Assembly (NCBI RefSeq): GCF_028649455.1
Contig: NZ_JAQSIO010000006.1
Coordinates: 179,242-243,241, forward strand
Direction of reading: 5' to 3'
From: Curvibacter microcysteis
GTDB lineage: Bacteria; Pseudomonadota; Gammaproteobacteria; Burkholderiales; Burkholderiaceae_C
DNA length: 64,000 nt
Shown piece by piece: positions 29,339 through 40,766 of this stretch (positions are counted from its first letter, which is position 1; each line of letters starts with the position of its first letter). The notes beneath the pieces were generated by a model. The model saw only the letters and a list, made by a program, of their open reading frames with translations, ran no database searches and was not told the origin of the DNA. The position numbers and the translations under genes were made by a program.

Positions 29339-30595
29339 TCAGCCCGCGCGCTCCAGCATGGCCTGCAGCAGCACGTTGCAGCCGGCGGTGATGTGCTCGG
29401 GCTGGGCGTCCTCGATCTCGTTGTGGCTGATGCCGTCCTTGCAGGGGATGAAGATCATGCCGGTGGGCGCCAACTTGGCCATGTAGACCGCGTCGTGGCC
29501 CGCGCCCGACACCGCGGGCATGTGGCTGTAGCCCAGGCGCTCGGCGGCACGCTGCACGGCGGCCACGCAGTCGGCGTGGAAGGGCTGGGCCGGGTAGTGC
29601 GACACCAGCGCCACCTCGATCTTCAAGCCGGTTTCATCGGCCACCTGCTCGATGAAGGCTCGGATGTCGGCATCCATCTGATCGACCAGGGCGTCGGTGC
29701 TGTTGCGCAGGTCCATGGAGAACTTGACCCGGCCCGGGATCACGTTGCGGCTGTTCGGGTGCACGTTGACCATGCCCACCGTGCCCCGGCCGTGCGGTGC
29801 GTACTGGTTGCCAATGGCCACCACCTCCTGCATCACACGGGTGGCCACTTGCAGCGCGTCCTTGCGCAAGCCCATGGGCGTGGGGCCGGCGTGGGCTTCC
29901 ATGCCGGTGACGGTGCAGTCGTACCAGCGGATGCCCAGCACGGCGTTGACCACGCCAATGGTTTTTTCGTTGTCTTCGAGCACCGGGCCTTGCTCGATGT
30001 GGGTTTCGAAATAGGCGCCGATCGGGTGCTGGCCCGGCACTTCGCTGCCCACGTAGCCGATGCGGGTCAGCTCGTCCAGGACGCTCTTGCCCTCGCTGTC
30101 GGTGGCGGCATAGGCGTGTTCGAGCGTGAAGGCGCCGGCGAACACGCCCGAGCCCATCATCACCGGCACAAAGCGCGAGCCTTCTTCGTTGGTCCAGAAG
30201 GCGACCTCGATCGGGGCTTCGGTTTCGATGCCGTGGTCGTTCAGGGTGCGCACCACTTCCAGGCCGGCCAGCACGCCGTAGTTGCCATCGAACTTGCCGC
30301 CCGTGGGCTGGGTGTCGATGTGGCTGCCGGTCATGACGGGGGGCAGGGCGTTGTTCTTGCCTGGGCGGCGCATGAAGACGTTGCCGATCTGGTCGACGGT
30401 GATGGCCATGCCGGCCTCGCGCGCCCAGCCGACCACCAGGTCACGGCCTTGGCGGTCCAGTTCGGTCAGGGCCAGGCGGCAGACGCCGCCTTTGTCGGTG
30501 CCGCCGATCTGGGCCAGGGTCATCAGCGAGTCCCACAGGCGCTCGCCGTTGATGCGCAAGGCTTCGGTCTGAGGGGGCAGGTCTTTCGGGTTCAT
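29339..30595 (-). CDS. Beta-ureidopropionase / N-carbamoyl amino acid amidohydrolase (M20 family)
   Basis: Protein of 418 residues, a zinc-dependent amidohydrolase. Metal ligands appear in GSHIDTQPTGGKFDG (H92, D94, D103) and NEEGSRF (E137, E138), with later HIEQGPVLE and GHDAVYMA segments. Relatives hydrolyse allantoate, N-carbamoyl-L-amino acids or N-carbamoyl-beta-alanine. Directly downstream of dihydropyrimidinase and dihydropyrimidine dehydrogenase genes it most likely converts N-carbamoyl-beta-alanine to beta-alanine, CO2 and ammonia. Start MNPKDLPPQTEALRING; a longer open frame to 30973 is a shadow of the neighbouring gene. It ends convergent to rutR. Confidence 0.9.
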   Translation of the reverse strand: MNPKDLPPQTEALRINGERLWDSLMTLAQIGGTDKGGVCRLALTELDRQGRDLVVGWAREAGMAITVDQIGNVFMRRPGKNNALPPVMTGSHIDTQPTGGKFDGNYGVLAGLEVVRTLNDHGIETEAPIEVAFWTNEEGSRFVPVMMGSGVFAGAFTLEHAYAATDSEGKSVLDELTRIGYVGSEVPGQHPIGAYFETHIEQGPVLEDNEKTIGVVNAVLGIRWYDCTVTGMEAHAGPTPMGLRKDALQVATRVMQEVVAIGNQYAPHGRGTVGMVNVHPNSRNVIPGRVKFSMDLRNSTDALVDQMDADIRAFIEQVADETGLKIEVALVSHYPAQPFHADCVAAVQRAAERLGYSHMPAVSGAGHDAVYMAKLAPTGMIFIPCKDGISHNEIEDAQPEHITAGCNVLLQAMLERAG

Positions 30596-30617
30596 GGGGG
30601 TGTTCTCCAGGGCAGGG

Positions 30618-33468
<2,851 letters not shown>

Positions 33469-33486
33469 GTTGGGGTCCTCGGGGGC

Positions 33487-34845
33487 TCAGGGGTTGGAAG
33501 AAGAAAGGGCGGCATGGATGGCAAGGGCGGCTTGTTTGCCGTCCTCCACCGCTTCGACGGTGAGGTCACGCCCACCGCCGACGCAGTCGCCACCGGCCCA
33601 CACACCTGCCAGGCTGGTGCGCCCTTGGGCGTCCACGGCGATGCGCCCGCCGCTCAGTTGCAGGCCGTCCAGCCAGGGGGCGCGTGCCAGGCGTTGACCC
33701 ACGGCCAGCAGCACCATGTCGGCGCGACGTTCGGTGAAATCCCCCGTGCCGCGCAACTGCCCGTCGACCACTTGCTGGCGCTCCAGGCGCACGGTGTGCA
33801 CGCCTTCGGTGCTGCCGTCAAAGGCCACGGGGGCCAGCAGGGTTTCGATCAGCACGCCGTTGGTCTTGGCCCAGGTTTGTTCGTCGACCGAGGCGCCCAT
33901 GGCGTCCAGGCCGCGCCGGTAGACCATGCGCACTTCTTCGGCGCCCAGCAGCTTGGCCTGCACGGCCGCGTCCACCGCGGTCATGCCGCCGCCAATCACC
34001 ACCACGCGGCGGCCCACGGGCAAGGTGGCCAGGTCAGGGCTTTGGCGCAGTTCGGCGATGAAGTCCACCGCGTCACGCACGCCGGGCAGCTCACTGCCGG
34101 GCACGCCGGCGGCGTTGACCGCGCCCAGGCCCAGGCCCAGGAACACGGCGTCAAAGTCCTGTTGCAGGGTGGCCAGTTGCTCGGCACGGTCGAGCTTCCA
34201 GTTGCTTTGCACGCTCAGGCCGCCGATGCCGAACAGCCACTCGATCTCGCGCTGGGCGAAGTTGTTGGCCGTCTTGTAGGTGGCCAGGCCGTATTCGTTG
34301 AGGCCCCCCAGCTTGGCGTGGGCGTCGAACAGGGTCACGTCGTGGCCCTTCAGGGCCAGGCCGTGGGCACAGGCCAGGCCGGCCGGGCCCGCGCCCACCA
34401 CAGCCACCCGGCGCCCGGTGCGGGGCGCGCGCTGGAACAGCGCCGTGATGGGTTGGGTCATGGCGGCGTCCACAGCGTGGCGCTGCAGCTTGCCAATGGC
34501 CACCGGGATGCCTTGCTGGGTGTTGCGCACGCAGACCGCTTCGCACAGCTCTTCGGTGGGGCAGACGCGGGCGCACAGGCCACCCAGCGGGTTGGCGTCC
34601 AGGATGGCCTGGGCCGCGCCACGCACATTGCCTTGGCTGATGCGGTGGATGAAGCTGGGCACGTCGATGCCCGTGGGGCAGGCCGTGGCGCAGGGAGCGT
34701 CAAAGCAGTAGAGGCAACGCTCGGCTTCCAGCACCGCTTGCTGCGCAGTGAAGGGGGCCCCCGCGTCGGCAAAACGCTGGGCGTACTCGGCCGGGGCAAG
34801 CCGCCCGGCTTGGATGTCGGGGCCGGTGGTCGGTGTCTGGGTCAC
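33487..34845 (-). CDS. preT: NAD-dependent dihydropyrimidine dehydrogenase, flavin subunit PreT
   Basis: Protein of 452 residues that passes electrons from NADH through FAD and iron-sulphur clusters to PreA. N-terminal cysteine clusters CLYCFDAPCATACPTG and GGLCARVCPTEELCEAVC match the Fer4_20 domain. FAD-binding VAVVGAGPAGLACAHGLA and NAD-binding VVIGGGMTAVDAA follow, with GVWAGGDCVGGG near the end. First gene of the preT-preA-dihydropyrimidinase-ureidopropionase operon. A RutR-like palindrome is centred about 40 bases before its start codon. Confidence 0.97.
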   Translation of the reverse strand: MTQTPTTGPDIQAGRLAPAEYAQRFADAGAPFTAQQAVLEAERCLYCFDAPCATACPTGIDVPSFIHRISQGNVRGAAQAILDANPLGGLCARVCPTEELCEAVCVRNTQQGIPVAIGKLQRHAVDAAMTQPITALFQRAPRTGRRVAVVGAGPAGLACAHGLALKGHDVTLFDAHAKLGGLNEYGLATYKTANNFAQREIEWLFGIGGLSVQSNWKLDRAEQLATLQQDFDAVFLGLGLGAVNAAGVPGSELPGVRDAVDFIAELRQSPDLATLPVGRRVVVIGGGMTAVDAAVQAKLLGAEEVRMVYRRGLDAMGASVDEQTWAKTNGVLIETLLAPVAFDGSTEGVHTVRLERQQVVDGQLRGTGDFTERRADMVLLAVGQRLARAPWLDGLQLSGGRIAVDAQGRTSLAGVWAGGDCVGGGRDLTVEAVEDGKQAALAIHAALSSSNP

Positions 34846-34876
34846 GGGGGCAACTCCTGTCGATCATGTTTGAAAG

Positions 34877-34892
34877 CTGATCAAATGGTCAG
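34877..34892. promoter_or_regulatory. RutR-like operator upstream of preT
   Basis: On the coding strand of preT this reads CTGACCATTTGATCAG, matching 11 of 14 fixed positions of the RutR consensus TTGACCA-N2-TGGTCAA. It sits inside a 24-base near-perfect inverted repeat (34873-34896) with 10 of 12 arm positions paired. It resembles the site before the importer ATPase at 12 of 16 positions. On the plus strand it is followed by six T residues, so a terminator reading is possible, but no plus-strand gene precedes it. Confidence 0.6.
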
Positions 34893-35023
34893 CTTTTTTC
34901 ATGATGCAACAGGCGTGCCAGCTTTGGGCTGCGGGTTTGCACCAGCCTGGCGCGGGCGCGCAGGCCGGCCAGCGCCGGCTTGGGGCGCGGTTCAGGGGCG
35001 TGGGAGCGGGGCTGGCGCCGGCG

Positions 35024-35044
35024 CACCGGCGCAGTGCGCCGGTG
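35024..35044. repeat. Perfect GC-rich inverted repeat downstream of mnmA
   Basis: CACCGGCGCA and TGCGCCGGTG flank a single G, 20 bases after the mnmA stop. It would form a very stable hairpin in the mnmA transcript but is not followed by a T run, so it may stabilise the 3' end or pause transcription and is not a standard terminator. Confidence 0.6.
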
Positions 35045-35064
35045 GGGCCGCCAGCGTGAGCGTG

Positions 35065-36180
35065 TCAGTGCTCGGCGCTGGCGATCAGGCCGCCGCCCAG
35101 GCAGACCTCACCGTCGTACAGCACGGCGCTCTGGCCGGGGGTGACCGCCCATTGCAGGTCGGCAAAGTCCAGGCCAAAGGTGTCGGCGTTGGTGCCGTCT
35201 TGGTAGTTGCAGCCCGCGTCGGCCTGGCGGTAACGCGTTTTGGCGGCCAGCGTGGCTTGGCGAGGGGCCTCGCCGCTGACCCAGCTGGCGCTGTCGGCGC
35301 TCAGGCGGCGGTACTGCAGCCAGGGGTGGTCATGGCCTTGCACCACCCACAAGGTGTTGTTGGGGATGTCCTTGCGCGCCACGAACCAGGGCGCGTGCTC
35401 GCCGCCGCCGCGCTGAGCGCCCTTGTCCTTGACGCCGCCAATGCCCAGACCCTGGCGCTGGCCCAGGGTGTAGAAAGACAGGCCCACATGGGTGCCGAGC
35501 TTGCGCCCGCGCTCGTCCTTGATGGGGCCGGGCTCGCGCGAGATGTAGCGGTTGAGGAACTCGCGGAAGGGCCGCTCGCCAATGAAGCAGATGCCAGTCG
35601 AGTCCTTCTTCTTGGCGTTGGGCAGGCCAATCTCTTCGGCGATGCGGCGCACCTCGGTCTTTTTCAGCTCGCCCACCGGAAACAGGGTCTTGCTGATCTG
35701 CGCCTGGTTGAGGCGGTGCAAAAAGTAGCTCTGGTCCTTGGCTGGGTCCAGGCCCTTGAGCAGCTCGTGCTTCTGCGTGGCGGGGTTGAAGCGCGCTCGG
35801 GCGTAGTGCCCGGTGGCGATGCGGTCGGCGCCCAGGCGCATGGCGTGGTCGAGGAAGGCCTTGAACTTGATCTCGGCGTTGCACAGCACGTCGGGGTTGG
35901 GCGTGCGGCCGGCTTGGTACTCGGTCAGGAACTCGGCGAAGACCCGGTCTTTGTACTCGGCGGCGAAGTTGACGTGCTCGATCTCGATGCCCAGCACGTC
36001 GGCCACGCTGGCGGCGTCCAGAAAGTCCTGCCGGCTGGAGCAGAACTCGCTGTCGTCGTCATCTTCCCAGTTCTTCATGAAGATGCCGATGACCTCATGG
36101 CCCTGTTGTTTGAGCAGGTGCGCGGTCACGGCGGAGTCCACCCCGCCGCTCAGGCCCACCACGATGCGTTGTTTGTTCAT
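35065..36180 (-). CDS. mnmA: tRNA-specific 2-thiouridylase MnmA
   Basis: Protein of 371 residues that thiolates U34 in tRNA for Lys, Glu and Gln. The PP-loop is SGGVDS (residues 11-16). The two catalytic cysteines are C100 in [12 protein letters not shown] and C198 in STGICFIGE. Other family segments are TGHYARAR and [12 protein letters not shown]. The frame is open upstream to 36480, but [13 protein letters not shown] is the family start. It lies beside a NudJ-like gene, the same neighbour as in E. coli. Confidence 0.97.
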   Translation of the reverse strand: MNKQRIVVGLSGGVDSAVTAHLLKQQGHEVIGIFMKNWEDDDDSEFCSSRQDFLDAASVADVLGIEIEHVNFAAEYKDRVFAEFLTEYQAGRTPNPDVLCNAEIKFKAFLDHAMRLGADRIATGHYARARFNPATQKHELLKGLDPAKDQSYFLHRLNQAQISKTLFPVGELKKTEVRRIAEEIGLPNAKKKDSTGICFIGERPFREFLNRYISREPGPIKDERGRKLGTHVGLSFYTLGQRQGLGIGGVKDKGAQRGGGEHAPWFVARKDIPNNTLWVVQGHDHPWLQYRRLSADSASWVSGEAPRQATLAAKTRYRQADAGCNYQDGTNADTFGLDFADLQWAVTPGQSAVLYDGEVCLGGGLIASAEH

Positions 36181-36269
36181 AGCGCCCCGATTATCCCAGC
36201 CAGGGCAGAACGGGCGCGGGCGTGGGGCCAATGGGGTCGCTGCGGCACCGTCGGGGCGCGCCGCCGGGC

Positions 36270-36755
36270 TCAATCCGGTGGGTTGAGCACCGAGTCGTCG
36301 GTGTAGATGCTGTCCAGCGGGTAGCGCTTGCCGGCCAGGTAGTCGTCCAGGCAGCGCAGCAGCAGGGGGCTGCGGTGGCGGTGGGCGTTGGCACGGATTT
36401 CTTCGGGCGTCATCCACAGGGCGCGCACGATGCCATCGTCGAGCGCCATGCCCGGCACCTCGCGCCCGACCGTGCCGCAAAAGGCAAAGCGCAGGTAGGT
36501 GATGTCTTCGCCGGTGGACGACTTGCGAAAACGCGACAGGTACACACCGACCAGGGCGGTGGGTGTGAAGTGGTGGGCGGTTTCTTCAAGCGCCTCGCGC
36601 GCGCAGCCGTCTTGCGGGGCCTCGCCTGGGTCCAGGTGGCCGGCGGGGTTGTTGAGCTTCAGGCCGGTGTCGGTGTGCTCTTCCACCAGCAGGAACTTGC
36701 CGTCGCGCTCCATGATGGCGGCGACGGTGACACTGGGTTTCCAACGAATAGTCAT
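36270..36755 (-). CDS. nudJ: Nudix hydrolase, NudJ-like
   Basis: Protein of 161 residues. The Nudix box runs [20 protein letters not shown], with the late Gly of the consensus replaced by Ala. The ending [24 protein letters not shown] resembles the E. coli phosphatase NudJ, which acts on HMP-PP and nucleoside di/triphosphates and likewise neighbours mnmA. ATG 36764, three codons earlier, is an alternative; its AGGA site is only 3 bases away, whereas spacing to 36755 is 12. Transcription diverges from the pnt operon. Confidence 0.88.
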   Translation of the reverse strand: MTIRWKPSVTVAAIMERDGKFLLVEEHTDTGLKLNNPAGHLDPGEAPQDGCAREALEETAHHFTPTALVGVYLSRFRKSSTGEDITYLRFAFCGTVGREVPGMALDDGIVRALWMTPEEIRANAHRHRSPLLLRCLDDYLAGKRYPLDSIYTDDSVLNPPD

Positions 36756-36925
36756 GGCGCGCATTATTCCTGTTTGACGTGACGGCCCCTTGACGCCAGC
36801 CGGGTCGAACCGCCCGGTGGGCTCGGTCGGGGCGCGTCGCGGTCTGGACACGGATGTGCCAAGCGCATCATGTAAGCTCCGTGGCAGTTTCAAAAAACCT
36901 TGCAACCATCCACGAGGAGAGTCCC

Positions 36926-38068
36926 ATGTTCATCGGCGTTCCCGCTGAAAGCACGGCGGGGGAGACCAGAGTGGCCGTCACCCCCGAGACGGTCAAGAAA
37001 CTCAAGGCCCTGGGGCATGAGGTCGGTGTGCAGTCGGGTGCCGGGGTGGCCGCCAGCGTGACCGATGAGGCCTATGTGGCCGCCGGAGCGTCGATCACCG
37101 ACGCCGCTGGGGCGTTCGGCGCCGGCCTGGTGCTCAAGGTGCGCGCGCCGTCCGAGGCGGAACTGGCCCTGGTCAAACCCGGGGCGACCTTGGTGGGCAT
37201 GCTCAATCCTTTCGATGCGGAGGGCTTGCAGCGCTTGGCCAGTGCGGGCCTGACCAGCTACGCGCTCGAAGCCGCGCCGCGCACCACGCGGGCGCAAAGC
37301 ATGGACGTGTTGTCCTCGCAGGCCAACATCGCAGGCTACAAGGCGGTGATGATCGCTGCCGACCAATACCAGCGCTTTTTCCCCATGTTGATGACGGCGG
37401 CCGGCACGGTCAAAGCCGCTCGCGTGGTGGTGCTGGGCGTGGGCGTGGCTGGCCTGCAGGCGATTGCCACCGCCAAGCGCCTGGGGGCGGTGATCGAAGC
37501 GTCGGATGTGCGGCCTTCGGTGAAGGAGCAGGTCGAGTCCCTGGGCGCCAAGTTCATCGAAGTGCCCTACGAAACAGACGAAGAAAAAGAAGCTGCCCAA
37601 GGGGTGGGCGGCTATGCGCGGCCCATGCCCCCGAGCTGGCTGGCGCGGCAGCAGGTCGAGGTGGCCAAGCGGGTGGCCCAGGCCGATGTGGTGATTTCCA
37701 CCGCGCTGATCCCGGGGCGTGCTGCCCCAGTGCTGGTCACCGAAGACATGGTCAAGTCCATGAAGCCGGGTTCGGTGGTGGTCGACCTGGCCGCCGGCAA
37801 GGGGCCGCTGGGCCCGCACGGAGCGCCCGGCGGCAACTGCCCGCTGACCGAGGCCGACCGTGTGGTGGTGCGCCACGGTGTGACCCTGGTGGGCGAGACC
37901 AATCTGCCGGCCCGCGTGGCCGCCGATGCGTCGTCGCTCTACGCGCGCAATGTGCTGGATTTCTTGAAGTTGGTGCTCAACAAAGAGGGCGCGCTGCATG
38001 TCGACTTGAACGACGACATCGTGGCCGCCTGCTTGATGAGCCATGAAGGTACGGTGAGACGCAAATGA
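36926..38068 (+). CDS. pntAA: NAD(P) transhydrogenase alpha subunit part 1, NAD(H)-binding (PntAA)
   Basis: Protein of 380 residues, domain I of the proton-translocating transhydrogenase, which binds NAD(H) on the cytoplasmic face. Family segments are GVPAESTAGETRVAVTPETVKKL, RTTRAQSMDVLSSQANIAGYKAV, the Rossmann loop VVVLGVGVAGLQAIATAKRLGA and EVAKRVAQADVVISTALIPG. GAGGAGA lies 7 bases before ATG 36926. The stop overlaps the next gene, a lipoprotein, by 4 bases, which is unusual because pntAB normally follows directly. Confidence 0.96.
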   Translation: MFIGVPAESTAGETRVAVTPETVKKLKALGHEVGVQSGAGVAASVTDEAYVAAGASITDAAGAFGAGLVLKVRAPSEAELALVKPGATLVGMLNPFDAEGLQRLASAGLTSYALEAAPRTTRAQSMDVLSSQANIAGYKAVMIAADQYQRFFPMLMTAAGTVKAARVVVLGVGVAGLQAIATAKRLGAVIEASDVRPSVKEQVESLGAKFIEVPYETDEEKEAAQGVGGYARPMPPSWLARQQVEVAKRVAQADVVISTALIPGRAAPVLVTEDMVKSMKPGSVVVDLAAGKGPLGPHGAPGGNCPLTEADRVVVRHGVTLVGETNLPARVAADASSLYARNVLDFLKLVLNKEGALHVDLNDDIVAACLMSHEGTVRRK

Positions 38069-38811
38069 AGGTGATGGGTTTGATGAATCGAGCAAGTGCT
38101 TGGACGGGATGGCGTGGTGGTCTGGTCGCGTTGGGCCTGGTGGCGCTGGGGGGCTGTTCTGTGGTGCCGTCCAACAGCCCGACCGCGGGCCGGGTCCAGG
38201 TCAGCCTGCCGGCCGAGCAGGAGTGGGTGGACTTGGGTGGCGGTGATGAAGCCCTGGACCCGGCCGGTCAGAGCGTGGTAGCCCCCACCTTGCCGACGCG
38301 GGTGTTTGGTCTGCGCGGGCCCGGCAAGGACAAGCCTTTGCTGGCTGTCTTTGTGGTGCAGGCCAACCGCAGCGGCGACGTGAAAGACCGTCACTTTGGA
38401 CTCAACGCCTGCGCTGAAGAGCGGGGTGTGTACGTGGATGACCGGGCTGCCAAAAGCCCGACACGAATCGATTGCCTGCGCTTCAAGCGCTGGGCCGATG
38501 GGCACGACTGGTTGGCCAAGAGCTACCCGGTGGTGTCCGCCTACTTGACGCGGCTGCAAGTGGCTGCGCTCAAGCCCTATGGCTACCTGAACTTCCGCTA
38601 CAACACGGAAGCAGGGGCCTATGTCTCGGTGCAGGTGCTGGTGAACCGCCAACTGGTGCAGCCGGCCACACGCAACAACGATGACTTTCTGGTGTCCGGC
38701 CAACCGGCCCTGATCTGGGCCCAGCAAATGGCCCAGGCGGCCCGGGTCAGCGCAGCGTCGCTGGACGGTGCCATGTTGCTTCCTGCTTTCCCGATGCCTT
38801 TGCCCAACTGA
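38065..38811 (+). CDS. Lipoprotein of unknown function embedded in the pnt operon
   Basis: Protein of 248 residues. A basic N-terminus and hydrophobic stretch end in the lipobox L28-G-G-C31. The mature part has no domain I recognise; it holds two cysteines (NACAEERG and RIDCLRFK) about 25 residues apart and a strand-rich C-terminal half (KPYGYLNFRYNTEAGAYVSVQVLVNRQLV). It starts inside the pntAA stop (ATGA overlap) and ends 11 bases before pntAB, so it is translated with the transhydrogenase genes. The reason for an envelope lipoprotein here is unknown. Confidence 0.85.
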   Translation: MKVMGLMNRASAWTGWRGGLVALGLVALGGCSVVPSNSPTAGRVQVSLPAEQEWVDLGGGDEALDPAGQSVVAPTLPTRVFGLRGPGKDKPLLAVFVVQANRSGDVKDRHFGLNACAEERGVYVDDRAAKSPTRIDCLRFKRWADGHDWLAKSYPVVSAYLTRLQVAALKPYGYLNFRYNTEAGAYVSVQVLVNRQLVQPATRNNDDFLVSGQPALIWAQQMAQAARVSAASLDGAMLLPAFPMPLPN

Positions 38812-38822
38812 GGAGAACAGTC

Positions 38823-39146
38823 GTGGACGTCGTATCCCCTACCTTGATCAACCTGATCATTTTTGTGTTGGCCATCTACGTGGGCTACCACGTGGTCTGG
38901 ACGGTCACTCCCGCCTTGCACACGCCGCTGATGGCGGTGACCAACGCGGTGTCGGCCATCGTGATCGTGGGGGCCATGTTGGCCGCGGCGCTCACGGAGA
39001 CCCCGCTGGGCAAAACCATGGGGGTGCTGGCGGTCGCGCTGGCGGCAGTCAACGTGTTTGGTGGTTTTCTGGTCACCCGGCGCATGCTGGAGATGTTCCG
39101 CAAGAAGGAAAAGAAGGCCCCGGCCAAGCAGGGAGACGCAGCATGA
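38823..39146 (+). CDS. pntAB: NAD(P) transhydrogenase alpha subunit part 2, membrane (PntAB)
   Basis: Protein of 107 residues with three membrane helices, the small membrane portion (domain IIa) of split-type transhydrogenases. It begins at GTG 38823, with GAGGAG 6-7 bases upstream. The C-terminus is basic (RKKEKKAPAKQ) and cytoplasmic. The stop overlaps the pntB ATG. Confidence 0.94.
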   Translation: MDVVSPTLINLIIFVLAIYVGYHVVWTVTPALHTPLMAVTNAVSAIVIVGAMLAAALTETPLGKTMGVLAVALAAVNVFGGFLVTRRMLEMFRKKEKKAPAKQGDAA

Positions 39147-40582
39147 GCATGAACCTTGTCACGCTGTTGTACCTGGTGGCCAGCGTCTGTTTCATCCAGG
39201 CGCTCAAGGGCTTGTCCCACCCCACGACCTCGATCCGGGGCAATCTGTTCGGCATGATCGGCATGACGATTGCCGTGCTGACCACGGCCGCGCTGATCGT
39301 CAAGCTGTCCGACACGGCCGGCTTGTCCAGCGTGGGCGGCCTGGGCTATGTGCTGGCCGCGCTGGTGGTGGGCGGCGGCGCAGGCGCCTTCATGGCGCAG
39401 CGCGTCGAGATGACCAAGATGCCTGAACTGGTGGCCTTCATGCACAGCATGATCGGCTTGGCGGCGGTGTTCATTGCGGTGGCGGCCGTGGCCGAGCCCT
39501 ATGCCTTCCAGATCGTGCACAGCAAGGGCGAGCTGATCCCTGCGGGCAACCGCCTGGAGCTGTTCTTGGGCGCGGCCATTGGGGCCATCACCTTCAGCGG
39601 CTCGGTGATCGCGTTTGGCAAGCTGTCGGGCAAGTACAAGTTCCGCCTGTTCCAGGGCGCGCCGGTGCAGTTTGCCGGCCAGCACATGCTCAACCTGGTG
39701 CTGGGTCTGGCCACCATTGGCTTGGGCCTGACCTTCATGGCCACCGAGAACTGGACTGCCTTTTTCGCCATGCTGGCGCTGGCCTTTGTGATGGGCGTGC
39801 TGATCATCATCCCGATCGGCGGCGCCGACATGCCGGTGGTGGTGTCCATGCTCAACAGCTACTCGGGCTGGGCGGCCGCGGGCATTGGTTTCAGCTTGAA
39901 CAACGCGATGCTGATCATTGCCGGCTCGCTGGTGGGCAGCTCGGGGGCCATCCTGAGCTACATCATGTGCAAGGCCATGAACCGCTCCTTCTTCAATGTG
40001 ATCCTGGGTGGTTTTGGCGGCGAAGCGGCCACGGCCGTGGCCGGGGGGCAGGCTCAGCGCAACGTGAAGAGCGGCAGCGCCGACGACGCGGCCTTTGTGC
40101 TGTCCAACGCCGAGACCGTGGTCATCGTGCCGGGTTATGGCCTGGCGGTGGCGCGGGCCCAGCACGCGGTCAAGGAGCTGGCCGCCAAGCTCACCGAGAA
40201 GGGCATCACGGTCAAGTACGCCATCCACCCGGTGGCGGGCCGCATGCCGGGCCACATGAACGTGCTGCTGGCCGAGGCTGAAGTGCCCTACGACCAGGTG
40301 TTCGAGATGGAAGACATCAACGGCGAGTTCGGCCAGGCCGATGTGGCCATCATCCTGGGCGCCAATGATGTGGTGAACCCCGCCGCCCATGTGAAGGGCA
40401 GTCCGATCTACGGCATGCCCATCCTGGAGGCCTACAAGGCCAAGACGGTGATTGTGAACAAGCGCTCCATGGCCGCGGGTTACGCCGGGCTGGACAACGA
40501 GCTGTTCTACCTGGACAAGACCATGATGGTGTTTGGCGACGCCAAGAAGGTGGTCGAGGACATGGTCAAAGCCGTCGAGTGA
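39143..40582 (+). CDS. pntB: NAD(P) transhydrogenase beta subunit (PntB)
   Basis: Protein of 479 residues. About nine membrane helices (domain IIb) precede the NADP(H)-binding domain III, seen in VVIVPGYGLAVARAQHAVKELA, HPVAGRMPGHMNVLLAEAEVPYD, LGANDVVNPAA and VNKRSMAAGYAG. With PntAA and PntAB it couples hydride transfer from NADH to NADP+ with proton re-entry. A second ATG two codons downstream is possible. A GC-rich hairpin follows the gene. Confidence 0.96.
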   Translation: MSMNLVTLLYLVASVCFIQALKGLSHPTTSIRGNLFGMIGMTIAVLTTAALIVKLSDTAGLSSVGGLGYVLAALVVGGGAGAFMAQRVEMTKMPELVAFMHSMIGLAAVFIAVAAVAEPYAFQIVHSKGELIPAGNRLELFLGAAIGAITFSGSVIAFGKLSGKYKFRLFQGAPVQFAGQHMLNLVLGLATIGLGLTFMATENWTAFFAMLALAFVMGVLIIIPIGGADMPVVVSMLNSYSGWAAAGIGFSLNNAMLIIAGSLVGSSGAILSYIMCKAMNRSFFNVILGGFGGEAATAVAGGQAQRNVKSGSADDAAFVLSNAETVVIVPGYGLAVARAQHAVKELAAKLTEKGITVKYAIHPVAGRMPGHMNVLLAEAEVPYDQVFEMEDINGEFGQADVAIILGANDVVNPAAHVKGSPIYGMPILEAYKAKTVIVNKRSMAAGYAGLDNELFYLDKTMMVFGDAKKVVEDMVKAVE

Positions 40583-40594
40583 CGCCCTGTCGCG

Positions 40595-40622
40595 GCCCTG
40601 GCGCCCGTGCGGCGTCCAGGGC
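40595..40622 (+). repeat. Hairpin after pntB without a T run
   Basis: GCCCTGGCGCC and GGCGTCCAGGGC pair with one bulged base and a five-base loop, 13 bases after the pntB stop. It could end or stabilise the pnt transcript. Confidence 0.45.
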
Positions 40623-40766
40623 TGGAGAGGGCTTTGCCGGGCAGTCACCGGCAACAGCGTTTATTTGAGTCAAATTCCGGCGAAAATAGGGAGTTGTGCT
40701 GACGCGTGCCTGACAGGACTCAGGGCCCGCGCACTCCTTCCTAAAAATGAGTCTGGAGAGACAAAA

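Noticed and set aside
34873..34896. Inverted repeat with T run read as an intrinsic terminator
   Set aside because: The T run is on the plus strand, where no gene precedes it; the core fits a RutR-like operator and its position before preT fits regulation better. A terminator role is not fully excluded.
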